Positions 24,556 to 35,981 are shown, counted from the first letter of the stretch. The stretch: DNA of 64,000 nt from Impatiens glandulifera (GCF_907164915.1 NC_061866.1:21244117-21308116); one strand, 5' to 3'. Notes: generated by a model from the letters alone, not told the origin. Numbers and translations: made by a program.

Positions 24556-24563
24556 TATAAAAG
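24556..24563 (+). promoter_or_regulatory. TATA box in element C 5' LTR
   Basis: TATAAAAG, downstream of a GACCGTTGGCACATTTCATC segment that is kept in the 3' LTR (36804) and, with one substitution, in the solo LTR (39761). Confidence 0.75.
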
Positions 24564-24770
24564 GAGCAGCTGAAGAGGAGTAAATGTGGGACACAATGAA
24601 CAATTAATTTACAAGTGATAAGAGTGTGTTCTATCTCTAGAAAGGTTAAGTGCTAAGTTGAAGTATAATTATACAATTTCGGTTAAAATTGTACGGGTGT
24701 TATCGAGCAGGAAATAAGTCTCGATCGGATTGTATTTGTATTCCTTAGTGAATATCCTTCTCGCGGTTTC

Positions 24771-24820
24771 GAGAGGAAGGGGTGACGTAGGAGTTTTATC
24801 TCCGAACATCCATAAAAACC
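24771..24820 (+). promoter_or_regulatory. Conserved LTR hairpin block (element C copy)
   Basis: GAAGGGGTGACGTA, then GGAG-loop-CTCC, then GAACATCCATAAA. The same block occurs in all family B and C LTRs that cover it (21281, 37020, 39971, 44865, 45247, 58436 forward; 49126, 51891 reverse). It lies downstream of the TATA box, so it should be transcribed. Confidence 0.7.
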
Positions 24821-25175
24821 TGTCTTGTTATTTACTTTCTGTCGGTTCTACATTCTAACCGACCTGTACTAACTCATTTACACCGCTATAACCGACTCTA
24901 CATTACCTAAACCGAATCACCAAGATCCAAAAACCGACCCAGAATCTTCTAAACCTGTCTTATCCAAAAAACCGGTTCTGCCTATCTCGTGAGTGTGCTG
25001 CTTCAACCTGAAACAAACCTCTTCCGCGCTTGAACCTAGTTCAAGGGTTTGTGACAGTTTGTGTAGTATTGAAACCCCGGTATTAATCTCTAACCGGATT
25101 AATCACCACCCTTTGAGTGAGACGCGCTAACCGGCCCAACCCCAGACCTCCAGCCGCGGCCTAGATCCTAACAAT

Positions 25176-25187
25176 TGGTATCAGAGC
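25176..25187 (+). promoter_or_regulatory. Element C primer-binding site (initiator-Met tRNA)
   Basis: TGGTATCAGAGC, two bases after the LTR end. Confidence 0.93.
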
Positions 25188-25212
25188 AGTTAGTCTCAAT
25201 ACTCAAGCAAGC

Positions 25213-26985
25213 ATGTCTTTTGATAGGCCACCAATGCTAGAAGGTGATGACTTTGCCAACTGGAAGGCACGCATGCACCTACACTTAATCACCATGGATG
25301 ATGAGATGCAGTTCATAATAGCCGAAGGACCGATAATCATTGACAAAGACATAAAGGATTGGACAGCTGAAGACAAGAGAAGAAATAATCTGGATAACCA
25401 TGTCAAAAACCGGATCTCCAACGGTGTGGACAGAAACACGTACAGCAAGATCAGAGATTGCAAAACCGCAAAGGAAATATGGGACACGGTTATTCAGATT
25501 CATGAGGGAAATGAAAGAACCAAGGAAAACAAGTTTATGGTAGCTACTCAGAAGTTTGAAAGCATCAAGATGAAACTGGGAGAAACAATGAGAGAATACA
25601 GTGACCGGTTCACAGGTGTGTTAGACGAGCTAGCAACTCTTGGCAAGAGGTATGATAACAAGGAGGTCATCATGAAAGCGTTAAGATCTCTTCCAAGTGC
25701 ATGGGACATAAAGACAATGGTAATGAGGGAATCAAACTGTCTAGCAAGATGAAACTACATGATGTATTCGAAGATCTCAAGGCATATGAGTTTGAAATGA
25801 GATCTAGGACTGAAGAAGAAGTTTCAGCCTCAACCTCAACCAGAGCATTGATCACATCCACAGAACCGGTTGCACCTGCACAGATCAGAACCGCCGAACA
25901 GTTCACCGAAGATGCCATGGCAATACTTGCACAAAAATTTGGGAGGTTCATGAAAGGAGCCAACCGACAAACAACTACAACTATGGTGATAAATCAAATG
26001 TAAGATGCTATAACTGTAACTGATTGGGACATTTCAAGTGGGAATGCAGAAAACCGAGGAGGGATGACCAGAAACCGGATAACCAAAATAACCGAAATAA
26101 CTATCAACAAACCGGTGAAGGAAGTGAGGTTCAGAAAGCACTGATAGCCGATGATGGAGGAAGCTTATGGGCTCACAGTGACAGTGATGATGAACTCACA
26201 TGCCTCATGGCAAATGAGGAACATGTATTTGACTCTCCTTGTGAAGAATTTACTAAAGATGAGTTATATAATGCATTAAATGATATGGTAGTAGAGTATA
26301 AGAACCTACTAGCCCTATTACCTAAGCAACCCAACTTTAGAACCGACCTCATAGTACCCATTATGACCGAACCAGAGATCATACAACCTGATGAAACCCC
26401 TACCTTAGAAACCGAACTAGCACCTGAACTATCCTCTGAAACCGAACAGTTCAATGAGCTAGTTCGAGAATTGACCGAGGAGGAAAATGCCCGACTTCAG
26501 TATAAAATGGCCGCATATAAGAGATCTAGTGAAATGGTAAAGAAAATGTGTAGTTATAAAAGACACATTTTTGCATGTTTGGTCTAGGCTACATAAACAA
26601 TAGATCCCAAAACCAAAAACCCGTGGACAAAGTAAGGTTCACAAAGGATGACCTTCCCCTTATAAGTTTTATTAGAAGTTCCTTAACCGCTGAAGAGGAA
26701 TTGACCGCCTATTATACGGAAGAAAAACTAACCTATGTAGGTCCAACTGGATTTGAGAAATGGCTTCATCCTGAGAAAAGGAAAGCCAACCTGTTCAATA
26801 ATAGAAAAGCCAACCCACAACCGTATAGGACAAACCTAAGATCATCCACACACGAGACCTTCTTAGGAAAACCGAAAGACTCAAAACCAAGTGCCAGAAA
26901 GATAGTTAAGACATTGACCAGGAAAGCTGTCCGGTTTGTAAAAGTCTGGATACCCAAGGGACTAATCGCATGTGGACCCAAGTAA
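25213..26985 (+). pseudogene. Element C gag
   Basis: Starts MSFDRPPMLEGDDFANWKA, with WTAEDKRRNNLDNHV and the conserved LRSLPSAWDIKTMVM of UBN2-type Copia Gag. A frameshift near 25735 moves the reading to KMKLHDVFEDLKAYEFEM. The zinc knuckle CYNCN*LGHFKWEC (about 26006-26047) keeps its cysteines and histidine but has a stop after the second cysteine. A glutamate-rich tail and KVWIPKGLIACGPK (ending 26985) complete it. Order and length fit Sirevirus-type Gag of about 590 residues. Confidence 0.9.
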
Positions 26986-29900
26986 ATGTGGGTACCAAAT
27001 AGTTGTAAATATGTACATTTTGCAGAATTTAAAGAAACGGCTAGGAAACTCTGAATGGTACTTGGATAGTGGTTGCTCCAGGCATATGACCGGGAACAAC
27101 AACCTTCTAACCGACATCAGAATAGAAACCAGTACATTAATCACCTTCGGTGACAACTCAAAAGGTAGAACTGTGGGCAAGGGTAAGATTGTCCATGGTA
27201 ACTTAACAATTGATAATGTACTCTTAGTTGAAAACCTACGTTTTAACCTACTAAGCATTAGTCAAATGTGTGATGTTGGATACACGGTAGAATTTCTTAA
27301 ACATGCATGCCTAGTTAAGAACTCTCAAGGTACCATACTACTAACCGGAAATAGGCTAGGAAATATCTACAAGGTAGACTGGAAAACTAAAGTAGAATAT
27401 CCTGTTTGCATGATAGCCAAGACTGATCAAACCTGGCTGTGGCATAAGAGACTAAACCATCTGAACATGAAAACCTTAAATTATATTCGCGGTAAAAAGT
27501 TAGTCGACGGAATCCTGACATAGTATTTAATAAGGATAAAGTGTGTTCAGCATGTGAAATGGGTAAACAAACTAGGTCAACCTTTAAGAGTAAAGGACAA
27601 ATTCAATCCAACCGGTGCTTAGATCTTCTTCACATGGATTTATTTGGACCAATTCAGGTCATCAGCCTAGGAGGTATGCTTTACACCATGGTAGTTGTTG
27701 ATGATTATTCTAGGTATACATGGGTAATATTCTTACCATCCAAATGTGAAACCGCATCAAATTTGATCACACTACTTAAACGTTTGCAAAATGAAAAATT
27801 AACGCGCATTAATAGCATTATAAGTGATAGAGGTACCGAATTTACAAACAGTACTTTAACCGCATTTCTTGATGAATCCGGTATTAGACACGAGTTGTCT
27901 AGTGCTAGGACTTCTCAACAAAACGGCCTGGCCGAGAGAAGAAACTGAACTCTCAAGGAAGTCGCACGGTCCATGATAGCCGACTCGGGTATTGCTAAAA
28001 AATTTTGGGCTGAGGCTATTAATACTGCATGTTACACATAAAACCGGTCTTTAATTAACAAGTTTCACAACAAAACACCTTATGAGGTTTACTTTAACAG
28101 GGTTCCTAATCTCAAGTACCTTAAGATTTTCGGTTGTAAATGCTACATTCACATAAATGGTAAAACCTGTCTTTCTGCTTTTGATGCAAAAACCGATACT
28201 GGGATCATGCTAGGTTACTCAGCAGTGAGTAAAACATATAGAGTGTATAACAATAGAACCTTAACCGTGGAGGAATAACTTCATGTTGTTTTCGATGAAT
28301 CGGTTGAATGTAATACTGCATCATGCTTTGATCTACACAACAAACTAGAAAATAACAATATCCATTCTGATAGTGAAGATGATATTCCGGTTTTCAGGCG
28401 GTTTGTCCATGACCAAATGGGTAATGATGAAACCCAGCCGGATCAAGCTGTCCCACGACAGGAAGCTGACACTTCGGTCCAAACCGAGGAAATCGGTCGG
28501 TCTGACATCCCTGCTCAGCCTACCGATATGTCTAGCCTTGATCAAGTAAACGGTATTTGGTAGACATCCCTGAACCGAACTTCAAAAGGAACACTAAACA
28601 TCCTCCTGAGCAAATTATAGGTGACCCTTCAGAACTTGTTCGAACTAGGCGTCAAATTCTGGAGGAATACTTTAATTCTGCCTTTATATCCCAGATTGAG
28701 CCAAAAAGAGTAGATGAAGCATTGTCAGATCTGGAATGGATGTTGGGAATTCAAGAAGAGTTAAACCAGTTCGAGAGTAATAAAGTCTGGTACCTAGTCC
28801 CTAGACTGAAAGATCAATCGGTCATAGGAACAAGATGAGTATTTAGAAACAAACTCAATGAAGACGGTTTGGTCACGAGGAACAAAGCCAGATTAGTGGC
28901 ACAAGGTTACAAACAGGAAGAAGGCATTGATTTTGAAGAATCATTTGCTCCTGTAGCTAGGATTGAAGCTATTAGGATTTTTCTAGCCTTTGTTGCCTTC
29001 AAAAAACTTTAAGGTTTTCCAAATGGATGTTAAAAGTGCATTTTTGAATGGTGGCCTACATGAAGAGGTGTATGTTGAACAACTACCCGGTTTAAAAAAT
29101 GCTGAACTACCCAACCATGTATACCGGCTAAACAAAGCTTTATACGGTCTAAAGCAAGCTTCTAGAGCCTAGTATGACACACTAACCGCATTTTTGTTAA
29201 AACATGACTTCACCATCGGTTCGGTGGATAAAACGTTATTTAAGTTTGAGAAAAAGAAACATATCCTACTTGTTCAAATCTATGTAGATGATATCATCTT
29301 CGGTTCAACCGATCCTAAGCTATGTGATAAATTCTCAACCTTGATGACTAACAAATTTGAAATGAGTATGATGGGAGAATTAAGTTTCTTCCTAGGTCTT
29401 CAGGTTAAGCAACTCGAAGAAGGAACCTTCATCAGTCAACCCAAGTACACTAAGGAACTGTTAAAGAAATTTGGGATGGACACATGCTCCTCAGCGGCTA
29501 CTCCAATGAGCTCATCGGTCAAATTGGACAAAGATGATGAGGGTCAAGCAGTAGACCTGACCGCTTACCGAGGCATCATCGGTTCTCTTCTATACCTGAC
29601 AACAAGTAGACCGGATATTCTATTTGCAGTCGGTGTGTGTGGAAGATTCCAGGCCAACCCAAAACAGTCTCACTACACATCCGCAAAGCGAATCTTGAAA
29701 TTTCTAAAGGGAACACCTGACGTCGGCCTGTGGTATCCCAAGGATTCCTCCTTTAACCTAACGAGTTACTCAGATGCAGACTATGCAGGTTGCAAGGTTG
29801 ATAGAAAAAGCACCAGTGGAACATGCAAATTTCTAGGTGATCGGCTTGTTTCATGGCACAGCAAGAAACAAACATCAGTTGCCACATCAACCGCAGAAGC

Positions 29901-30246
29901 TGAATACCTGGCAGCCGGAAGCTGCTGTTCACAACTTCTTTGGATCCAACAACAACTGAAGGATTTCGGTGTCACGGCCGAAGAATCCCCAATCTTCTAT
30001 GATAACACAAGTGCTATAGCAATCACCTACAACCCGGTTCTACACTCTAGAACCAAGCACATTGACATCAGGCACCACTTCATTCGTGAACATGTCATGC
30101 TGAAGAATATCCGGCTGGAATACGTACCGACAGATCAACAAGTAGCCGATATCTTCACAAAGCCTCTGCAGGAAGCTAAGTTTTCTCAATTCACACTCAC
30201 ACTCGGTTTAACCGATATTAGTCAGATCATCCCTAAGGATGCTTAA
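26986..30246 (+). pseudogene. Element C pol: protease, integrase, reverse transcriptase, RNase H
   Basis: Protease WYLDSGCSRHMTGN (about 27057) has the catalytic DSG. GAG-pre-integrase WLWHKRLNHLN is at 27436. Integrase (27541-27948) has LHMDLFGP, IISDRGTEFTN and QQNGLAERRN with D, D and E in place. Reverse transcriptase (about 28590-29600) has MDVKSAFLNG and YVDDIIFG. RNase H has YSDADYAGCKVDRKST, TSTAEAEYLA, YDNTSAI and HSRTKHIDIRHHFIRE, ending at 30246. Inactivating changes: a frameshift near 27520, TAA for Gln near 28040, TGA for Trp at 28836 and TAG for Trp at 29170. The last 350 codons (29194-30246) are open. Confidence 0.93.
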
Positions 30247-30692
30247 AAAGGGAAATCAGTTCGGACAGACAAAACCGGTAGTTCCTCCTAAACTGTCGGA
30301 TTTCAAATTTTTCAAGGTATCTATGGAAGAACCGCCTGGTATATCAGTTAGAGTAAACCGACCGGTTATTTAGTGCATGCACCAAATAACCGCATCAGGA
30401 CGAACAACTGAGAACTGACCGGTTCGGAAATAGTTTATCTTAGGTTATTTGGCCTTCGAACAAAAGTGGAATAATTACCTGTGTTTAAACTTACCTGTCC
30501 TGAAATATTACATTTTCAAAGTAAAATGGTCACACCTAAAAAGACGTGAAGATTTGATATCTTTCATGGTCCAGGTCTATGACCAACATCCTAGGCTGTA
30601 GATATGCTTATTTCATGCAAAACTCTTTATCCTATAGTTAATAGACATTATTACATGTGATACACTAGATAATAAGATCCTCTCTCCACTAG

Positions 30693-30700
30693 TATATAAG
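30693..30700 (+). promoter_or_regulatory. TATA box before X1
   Basis: TATATAAG, 60 bp upstream of the X1 ATG. Confidence 0.5.
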
Positions 30701-30759
30701 TTGAACAAACTTTAAACAAAACAATCACAAGTTATAACTCATCCTCTCACTAAGACAAA

Positions 30760-31659
30760 ATGTCTCAGTTTCCAAACATCCTTCAAGTTGATTTCAAATC
30801 TGCTCAAAGCACTGAGCATTATGAGGTCTTCAAGATTATCAAGTCACTTGAAGATACTTGTCTCCAACACTTTCTAGATGACAAACATGTCATCTATTCT
30901 GAATCGGTCCTGAAGTTCTTTTACAATGCCAGGGTTTTTCGTGGAACTCCTCACTTTGAAACACATATCCAGTCAAAAGTGGGAAGAATCGTTTTCGATT
31001 TTACCGAAAACGACTTTGCAAGATGCTTTAACCTACCAAAGCAAGGGCTGACCGACCTCAATGTGCCGGCTAAACTAAAAGTCGAGATCTCCTTAGCCCT
31101 TGCCCGGTCAAATCAACCACTTGATGACCACGGTGCCAAGTCACTGTTGAAAGCTGAATACCAGCTTCTCAATGACGTGATCGGTCGAGGCATCCTGGGA
31201 AGGGATGTGACCAACACGTATTGCACCACTACTTTCAACATCATGGCCGCTATAACCACTGACACACCGGTCAACTGGTCAAGGGTGTTGTTCGACGTCC
31301 TAATCTGGATGATTGGCGTTCGAACAGTCGGTCTCGTTCCTCAACTTAACTGTCTGCTTATAGAGCTTGGAGTTCCAACATGCCGGGGAGAAGGGTTGAA
31401 CCAAGCTCAGGTACTCACCAAGGAAGTCACCAATTCATTTTATGAGCGGTTTGAAAAAGCTTGGAAGAGGAGGAACCGTCACATCCACTCAAACGGTCAC
31501 ACCAACTCCAACGGATATTATGTCACTCCTTCCTACAACCGGTCATTTTGTTGTACGCACCGGTTGTATCTTTGTTCAACTTCCTTTATGATCATTTCGG
31601 CTAGGCTTATGTTATCTTCGGTTTCAATCGATTACTTTTCTTATAACATCCGTCATTAA
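30760..31659 (+). CDS. Accessory protein X1 of element C (unknown function)
   Basis: 299 residues, uninterrupted. It opens MSQFPNILQVDFKSAQS and shares with X2, X3 and the copies at 42062, 54827 and 61520 the pattern QVDF.S, then a leucine-rich helix ending in a FL/YL turn, an I/VYxExVxxFFxxA helix, a short strand before FD.TE..FA..FNLP, and a later helix with TPVNWSRVLFD. I see no signal peptide or clear membrane segment, so an envelope role is not supported. After about residue 245 it turns basic and cysteine/serine-rich (KRRNRHIHSNGH) instead of entering the coiled coil found in X3. Function unknown; the N-terminal domain faintly recalls plant transposon-associated domains, unverified. Confidence 0.8.
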   Translation: MSQFPNILQVDFKSAQSTEHYEVFKIIKSLEDTCLQHFLDDKHVIYSESVLKFFYNARVFRGTPHFETHIQSKVGRIVFDFTENDFARCFNLPKQGLTDLNVPAKLKVEISLALARSNQPLDDHGAKSLLKAEYQLLNDVIGRGILGRDVTNTYCTTTFNIMAAITTDTPVNWSRVLFDVLIWMIGVRTVGLVPQLNCLLIELGVPTCRGEGLNQAQVLTKEVTNSFYERFEKAWKRRNRHIHSNGHTNSNGYYVTPSYNRSFCCTHRLYLCSTSFMIISARLMLSSVSIDYFSYNIRH

Positions 31660-31873
31660 TGAAAAGTAACATTTAATTAATGAAGTAACTCCCAACTACA
31701 TGAGTAATTACTATCCAACTAACTTGGTTACCTTTGGACTAAATCCCTACCTCGAGTTCCGCAATCGGTCAAAAGTAACCTCTTCCCAATACACTTTGGA
31801 AACATAAATATTCTCTTCTCTAATAAGACAAAACTAATCTTCAATGTTGATAGTTTCCCTCCAAAACCGGATC

Positions 31874-31882
31874 TATATAAAG
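31874..31882 (+). promoter_or_regulatory. TATA box before X2
   Basis: TATATAAAG, 80 bp upstream of the X2 ATG, followed by a CT-rich leader (CTCCATCTCTCTCTAAGC). Confidence 0.55.
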
Positions 31883-31961
31883 AGCCATCTCCTAATCAAC
31901 TTAACACATCTCAAAACAAAATTCTCTTGAACTCCATCTCTCTCTAAGCAAAGTTTGAATC

Positions 31962-32663
31962 ATGCCGAACCGAACTCTACCAAACTTCCTAAGCATTGAT
32001 TTTGACTCTTGCTTGGAGATCAGTGATCAAGAAACAAAGGAGATATTGTTTGAATCCCTCATTAACACCGGTCTTCGCACATTTCTCGAAGAATCCGGCC
32101 CTATACTCCTTGAGGATGTTAAAACTTTCTTCAGAAGTGCTTGCATAAGAAGAAACTACATTGTTTCCACGGTGAGAGATCACACATTCTGGATGGATGA
32201 AGCCAAATTTGCTCAAATGTTCAACCTGCCCACCGAAGGGTTTTCGGACTTCCCGCCCTGGGAACGCCGCGCCGCGGTTTCTTATGCTTGGCTGTTCTCA
32301 GGAACTGGGGTGCCGGTGGAGAAAAACGGGCCAAAGACATGTCTTCGCTTTCACATCCAGCTTCTCCTTGAAATTGTCCATCGCTCCTTAATCTGCCAAT
32401 CCCCTAACCAGCGCTACTCCAAAAAGGTGTATAACATGATGACCTACATCATGAGTTATGCTTCCATAAATTGGTCACCGGTCATATTCAACAACCTGAA
32501 AACTATGGTGTTGACCAAAAGAGGTATCGGCTACACTCCTCACATCAGTCGACTCATCCTCAAGTACCGTCCAGAATTTGGACCAGGTACACCGGCATCT
32601 CTTTCAAACATTCTTGATGTGGATGAGGTGGAGGACAAGTTCTCTAGGATGGTTATTGCTTAA
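31962..32663 (+). CDS. Accessory protein X2 of element C (unknown function)
   Basis: 233 residues, uninterrupted. It starts MPNRTLPNFLSIDFDSCLE and follows the X family pattern: ILFESLINTGLRTFLEE, ILLEDVKTFFRSA, FWMDEAKFAQMFNLPTEGF and SINWSPVIFNNLKTMV. It consists essentially of the N-terminal X domain and ends soon after VEDKFSRMVIA, with no linker or coiled coil. X2 lies 302 bp after X1 and about 590 bp before X3, in the same orientation. It diverges from X1 and X3 in most positions outside the motifs, so the triplication is not recent. No TM segment or signal peptide is evident. Confidence 0.8.
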   Translation: MPNRTLPNFLSIDFDSCLEISDQETKEILFESLINTGLRTFLEESGPILLEDVKTFFRSACIRRNYIVSTVRDHTFWMDEAKFAQMFNLPTEGFSDFPPWERRAAVSYAWLFSGTGVPVEKNGPKTCLRFHIQLLLEIVHRSLICQSPNQRYSKKVYNMMTYIMSYASINWSPVIFNNLKTMVLTKRGIGYTPHISRLILKYRPEFGPGTPASLSNILDVDEVEDKFSRMVIA

Positions 32664-32961
32664 GTTGTATCATCATCTCTTTTGTACTCCTTTCGCTTTA
32701 TATTTTCAAACCGATTCATATATCGGTTTCTATCCTGTACCTTTATTCAATGAAAATCCATTTCAGTTTCATAACCGGGTCAAAAGTTGCAAAAACTCAG
32801 ATCACTCATCTAACTAACCGGTTAAAATTGATAAACAAATTTGTATTCATTGAACACCGCATCATCGCGGTAAACAAATCACTTCATAAAACGGTTTCAA
32901 AAAGGGACTGCTTCATCAAAACCGAAATTGAAAGACCACTTCAAATTTTTTTGGATTGAAA

Positions 32962-32969
32962 TTTCCCGC
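32962..32969 (+). promoter_or_regulatory. E2F-type site upstream of X3
   Basis: TTTCCCGC matches the E2F consensus exactly. It lies in a run of related CCCGC/CCGCCC words (32962-33060) between X2 and the X3 TATA box. Confidence 0.4.
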
Positions 32970-33129
32970 CCAAAAACTCCCGCTCAAAAAATCCCGCACT
33001 TGGTTTCCCCTCTAATTTGCCGCCCTTTTGTTTACCGCCCTTTGGTTTGCCGCCCAAACCACTTGGAGGGAAAATTCCCTCCCAAAGGTGATGGGACGGT
33101 TTGCGACGGTTGGGCTTCCAAACCGCGCC

Positions 33130-33138
33130 TATAAAAAG
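33130..33138 (+). promoter_or_regulatory. TATA box before X3
   Basis: TATAAAAAG, 119 bp upstream of the X3 ATG. It is followed by a CT-rich leader (TTTCTCTCTCTAAGCTCTC), a usual plant core-promoter and leader composition. Confidence 0.6.
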
Positions 33139-33248
33139 GGACCTTGGCCATTTTATTTTATTCTTACGCGAAACAGCTTTCTCTCTCTAAGCTCTCAAAC
33201 TCTCTCAAAGCGGATTTTCTCTTGCTCTCTCGATTCAATCATCAAACA

Positions 33249-35839
33249 ATGGGTCGTGATACCGCATTGTTCAAACATATCATCCAGGTGGACTTTGAGG
33301 AGATCAGACAAAACGGTTTGGCTCCGGCAAAGGATGTTCTATCCCGGATTTCCGAGGCCGATCTCGAATACTTCTTAGGAGGCCCTTTTGTTCTATACAA
33401 GGAAGCGGTTGAAGAGTTCTTCAACACCGCATCTCTCTCTGGCAATACAATAACCGCAACTGTTGGCGGCAAGCAATTCGACATAACCGAAGAATCGGTT
33501 TCGGAAATTCTACGCCTTCCAACAGATGGACGGAATGCTTCGATGGAACTAGATCGAAAAACATTTGAGGCGGCTTGCCAGATTCTCTCGGCAACCGCGG
33601 CTCTTGTAGAGGTATCCGGTAAGAAATCAACATTGCGACCGAAATACATACCGCTTTGTGACATCTTCACCAAGTCGGTTCCGGCGAGAGGTGGAAATTT
33701 CGACAACCTCACCAAGGCAAAAATCGAGATACTCGTCGATTTACTAAACGGCATAAATGTCAATTGGGCGAAGGAAATTTTTCACAACCTTAAAGACATG
33801 ATAAAACCGGATTCCACCCGGTCATGGGGATATGCCATCCCACTCGGGAAGATCATGCTCCACAACAACATCAACACAGGTCCCGGTGTTCTTCTCTCGT
33901 CGAGCAAAATAATAAGATCTCGCCAATTCCTGGAGAAGAAAAAGCCGGCTCCCGGTTCTACAGGTGGCTGAAGAAAGAAATCTGCCGCTAAGAAACCGAC
34001 TCCGGTAAAGGGCAGGTCCGGAAGAAAAAAGGACAAACAACCAATGGAATCCGCGGAACCGCCCTCTAAAACGCGAGATGAGGACGATTCGGCCTCAAGT
34101 TCTGACCGAACCGCCTCACATAATACCGAAGAAAATGAGTCCGGTAAAGAAAAGGGACCGATTGAACAGGAACAATCGGTCAGTATTGAAACCGGTGCAG
34201 ACAACCATGGAGAGGAAGACATTCCCGAAACCAACGACCAGGAGGTGGCCGAGAATATTGTGCGCAGAATCATGGAGGAAATTGATCTGCAAGCTCACAA
34301 CGCAGCCGAAGCATACAGTGAGTGGTTCCGGATCCGGTGCAACAAATTCTTCAAACATGTGTTACCGGACCTAACCACTGGACAAAGATTCGAAAGGATT
34401 TTGGAGATAAAGGAAGACGTCATCAGCCTCACAAATGCTACGGATCCCAATGAAGCCATGGACCGACACGCAATAGTAGAACCGCGTGCTCGGCTACAAA
34501 AGCTAACCGAGCATATGCGAAAGCTTACAAAAAGGTACATTCCGGGAACACCGAAGTCTCAACTTTAACTCTTGGTGTTGGATATCCTTGCGGTCAAGAA
34601 AGGAGGATTTATCGACGAAGTAGCGCGGCTTGATGCGGTGCGCGAACAGTAAAATACAATGCACTCTCCGCGTCTTGAGACCGGTGACGGTCAGAACCCA
34701 GGTGATAAGTCTCCTCTAGCGGATCAAGCCATCAATGAAACCGACGACAGGTCAGAGCCTCTTTTCACCGACAATCTTGAATCAGATCAAGTCCGGGATT
34801 CAGAACCGGCAGTCACAGAAGAAAGAGTCAAGTCTCTCATTCAAGAGTTTGTCCACACCGCGGTTAAGCCATGGAAAAAGAAAATTAAGAAAGCCGTGGT
34901 TCAAACAATCAAGTTGGCCGAGACAACAAGGGATGATCTTGTGAAGGCAAACGACCGGATCACAGAGGTCGAAGTCAACTACCGTGACGACACTATTCTG
35001 TACGACGATCATCTTAAACGAACCGTAGCCTTGGAAGATACGACCTCAAAGCTGGTGGATGACTTGGAACGGTTTCAAGGGAAAACCGAGCAACGGCTTA
35101 CAAAGGTTGATGAGGACCTGGGCGGTCAAGCACCGAAGCCGGTTCAACACTCAACAGAGTCATAAGCCTCGAAGAAACGAATGCAAGCCTTGAGGAACGA
35201 AATACCAAACTTGAAGCCGACCTCAAGGTGGTCACTGAACAGGTGAATGAATTGATAAAGGCCAAACTGACTGCCGATAAAGCGGTTGAGGAGGCAAACG
35301 CTCAGGCGGCTAAAGAACTTCAAGATGCGCTGGATGAAGAAACACGGAAAACAAAGGAAGCACCGCAATTGTCTAATGCGGATTTGGCCGAACGCGCACG
35401 AAATGTAGCGGCTAGAAATCCGGCACTTGCAAAGTCCATAGCAGCTCAAGAGTCCAAGGATGCAGAGCGGTTAAACACTGAAAAACGAAGGCTCGAAGAA
35501 TATGCCAAGGCTCACAAGAAGTCCAAGGCGGCTCCCTCCTCTTCGGTTCCGAAAACACGAAAGAGGAAAGTTTCTGCAAGGAAGGCTCAAGTCACCGAGT
35601 TGCTGGGCAGAATCACCGAAATAGTTATTAAAGAGGATGACTTCGAGGAGGATCTCGAGCCACGACCTACAAGACCTCGAGCTCTCAATGCGGTTCCAAT
35701 CAGCACGGTCTCTCCATCGTTCTCTCCTCACAAGGACACCACAGAAGCAGGAGGTTCTTCTTCAAGGCCGGCTCAACCGGCTAGGGGACAACCAACAGAT
35801 GACCTGATGAAAGACTTCCTGCCATCCACATTGAACTAG
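33249..35839 (+). pseudogene. Accessory protein X3 of element C, long form with coiled coil
   Basis: Start chosen at MGRDTALFKHIIQVDFEEI because it aligns with the other X starts; an upstream in-frame start at 33144 would lie in the leader. The N-terminal domain (about residues 1-240) has AKDVLSRISEADLEYFLGG, FVLYKEAVEEFFNTA, QFDITEESVSEILRLPTDG and NVNWAKEIFHNLKDMI. A lysine/proline then acidic linker follows, and from about residue 520 a long heptad-like coiled coil. The C-terminal KRKVSARKAQVTELLGRITE matches KRKKAQITNLLTQVTD in element D. One frame from 33249 to 35165 holds three stops (TGA 33969, TAA 34566, TAA 34650); a frameshift near 35160 leads into the last ~225 codons. About 860 residues if undamaged. 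No signal peptide or TM segment. Confidence 0.82.
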
Positions 35840-35981
35840 GGGCTTTCTTTTCTACCTTCACTTGTGTTTATTTCGGTTTCTACATATATAATATTTTTGC
35901 CCTTTTGCGGTTATATTTACTCATATATATATATAGTTATTTTTGGAAAACTGGATTTTGAATATTTTAAATAAAATAATC

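Larger units (their letters stand above)
23915..25173 (+). repeat. Element C 5' LTR
   Basis: TGTTAGATAAAATTAGACC...GATCCTAACA; rich in ACCGGT/AACCGG. It contains a TATA box and the conserved hairpin block at 24771-24820. Confidence 0.93.

Noticed and set aside
30760..31659. X1 as an independent host gene
   Set aside because: It lies between pol and the LTR of an element with matching target duplications, and homologues occupy the same place in other elements here.
33144..33248. Upstream start for X3
   Set aside because: It would place the start just after the TATA box in the leader; the ATG at 33249 aligns with the X family starts.
33242..34273. Long reverse frames opposite X3
   Set aside because: They mirror the codon pattern of the forward gene, with no recognisable domain or start context.
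30760..35839. Calling the X genes retroviral envelope genes
   Set aside because: No signal peptide, no clear membrane segment and no glycoprotein-like cysteine pattern; coiled coil and charged linkers suggest an intracellular protein.
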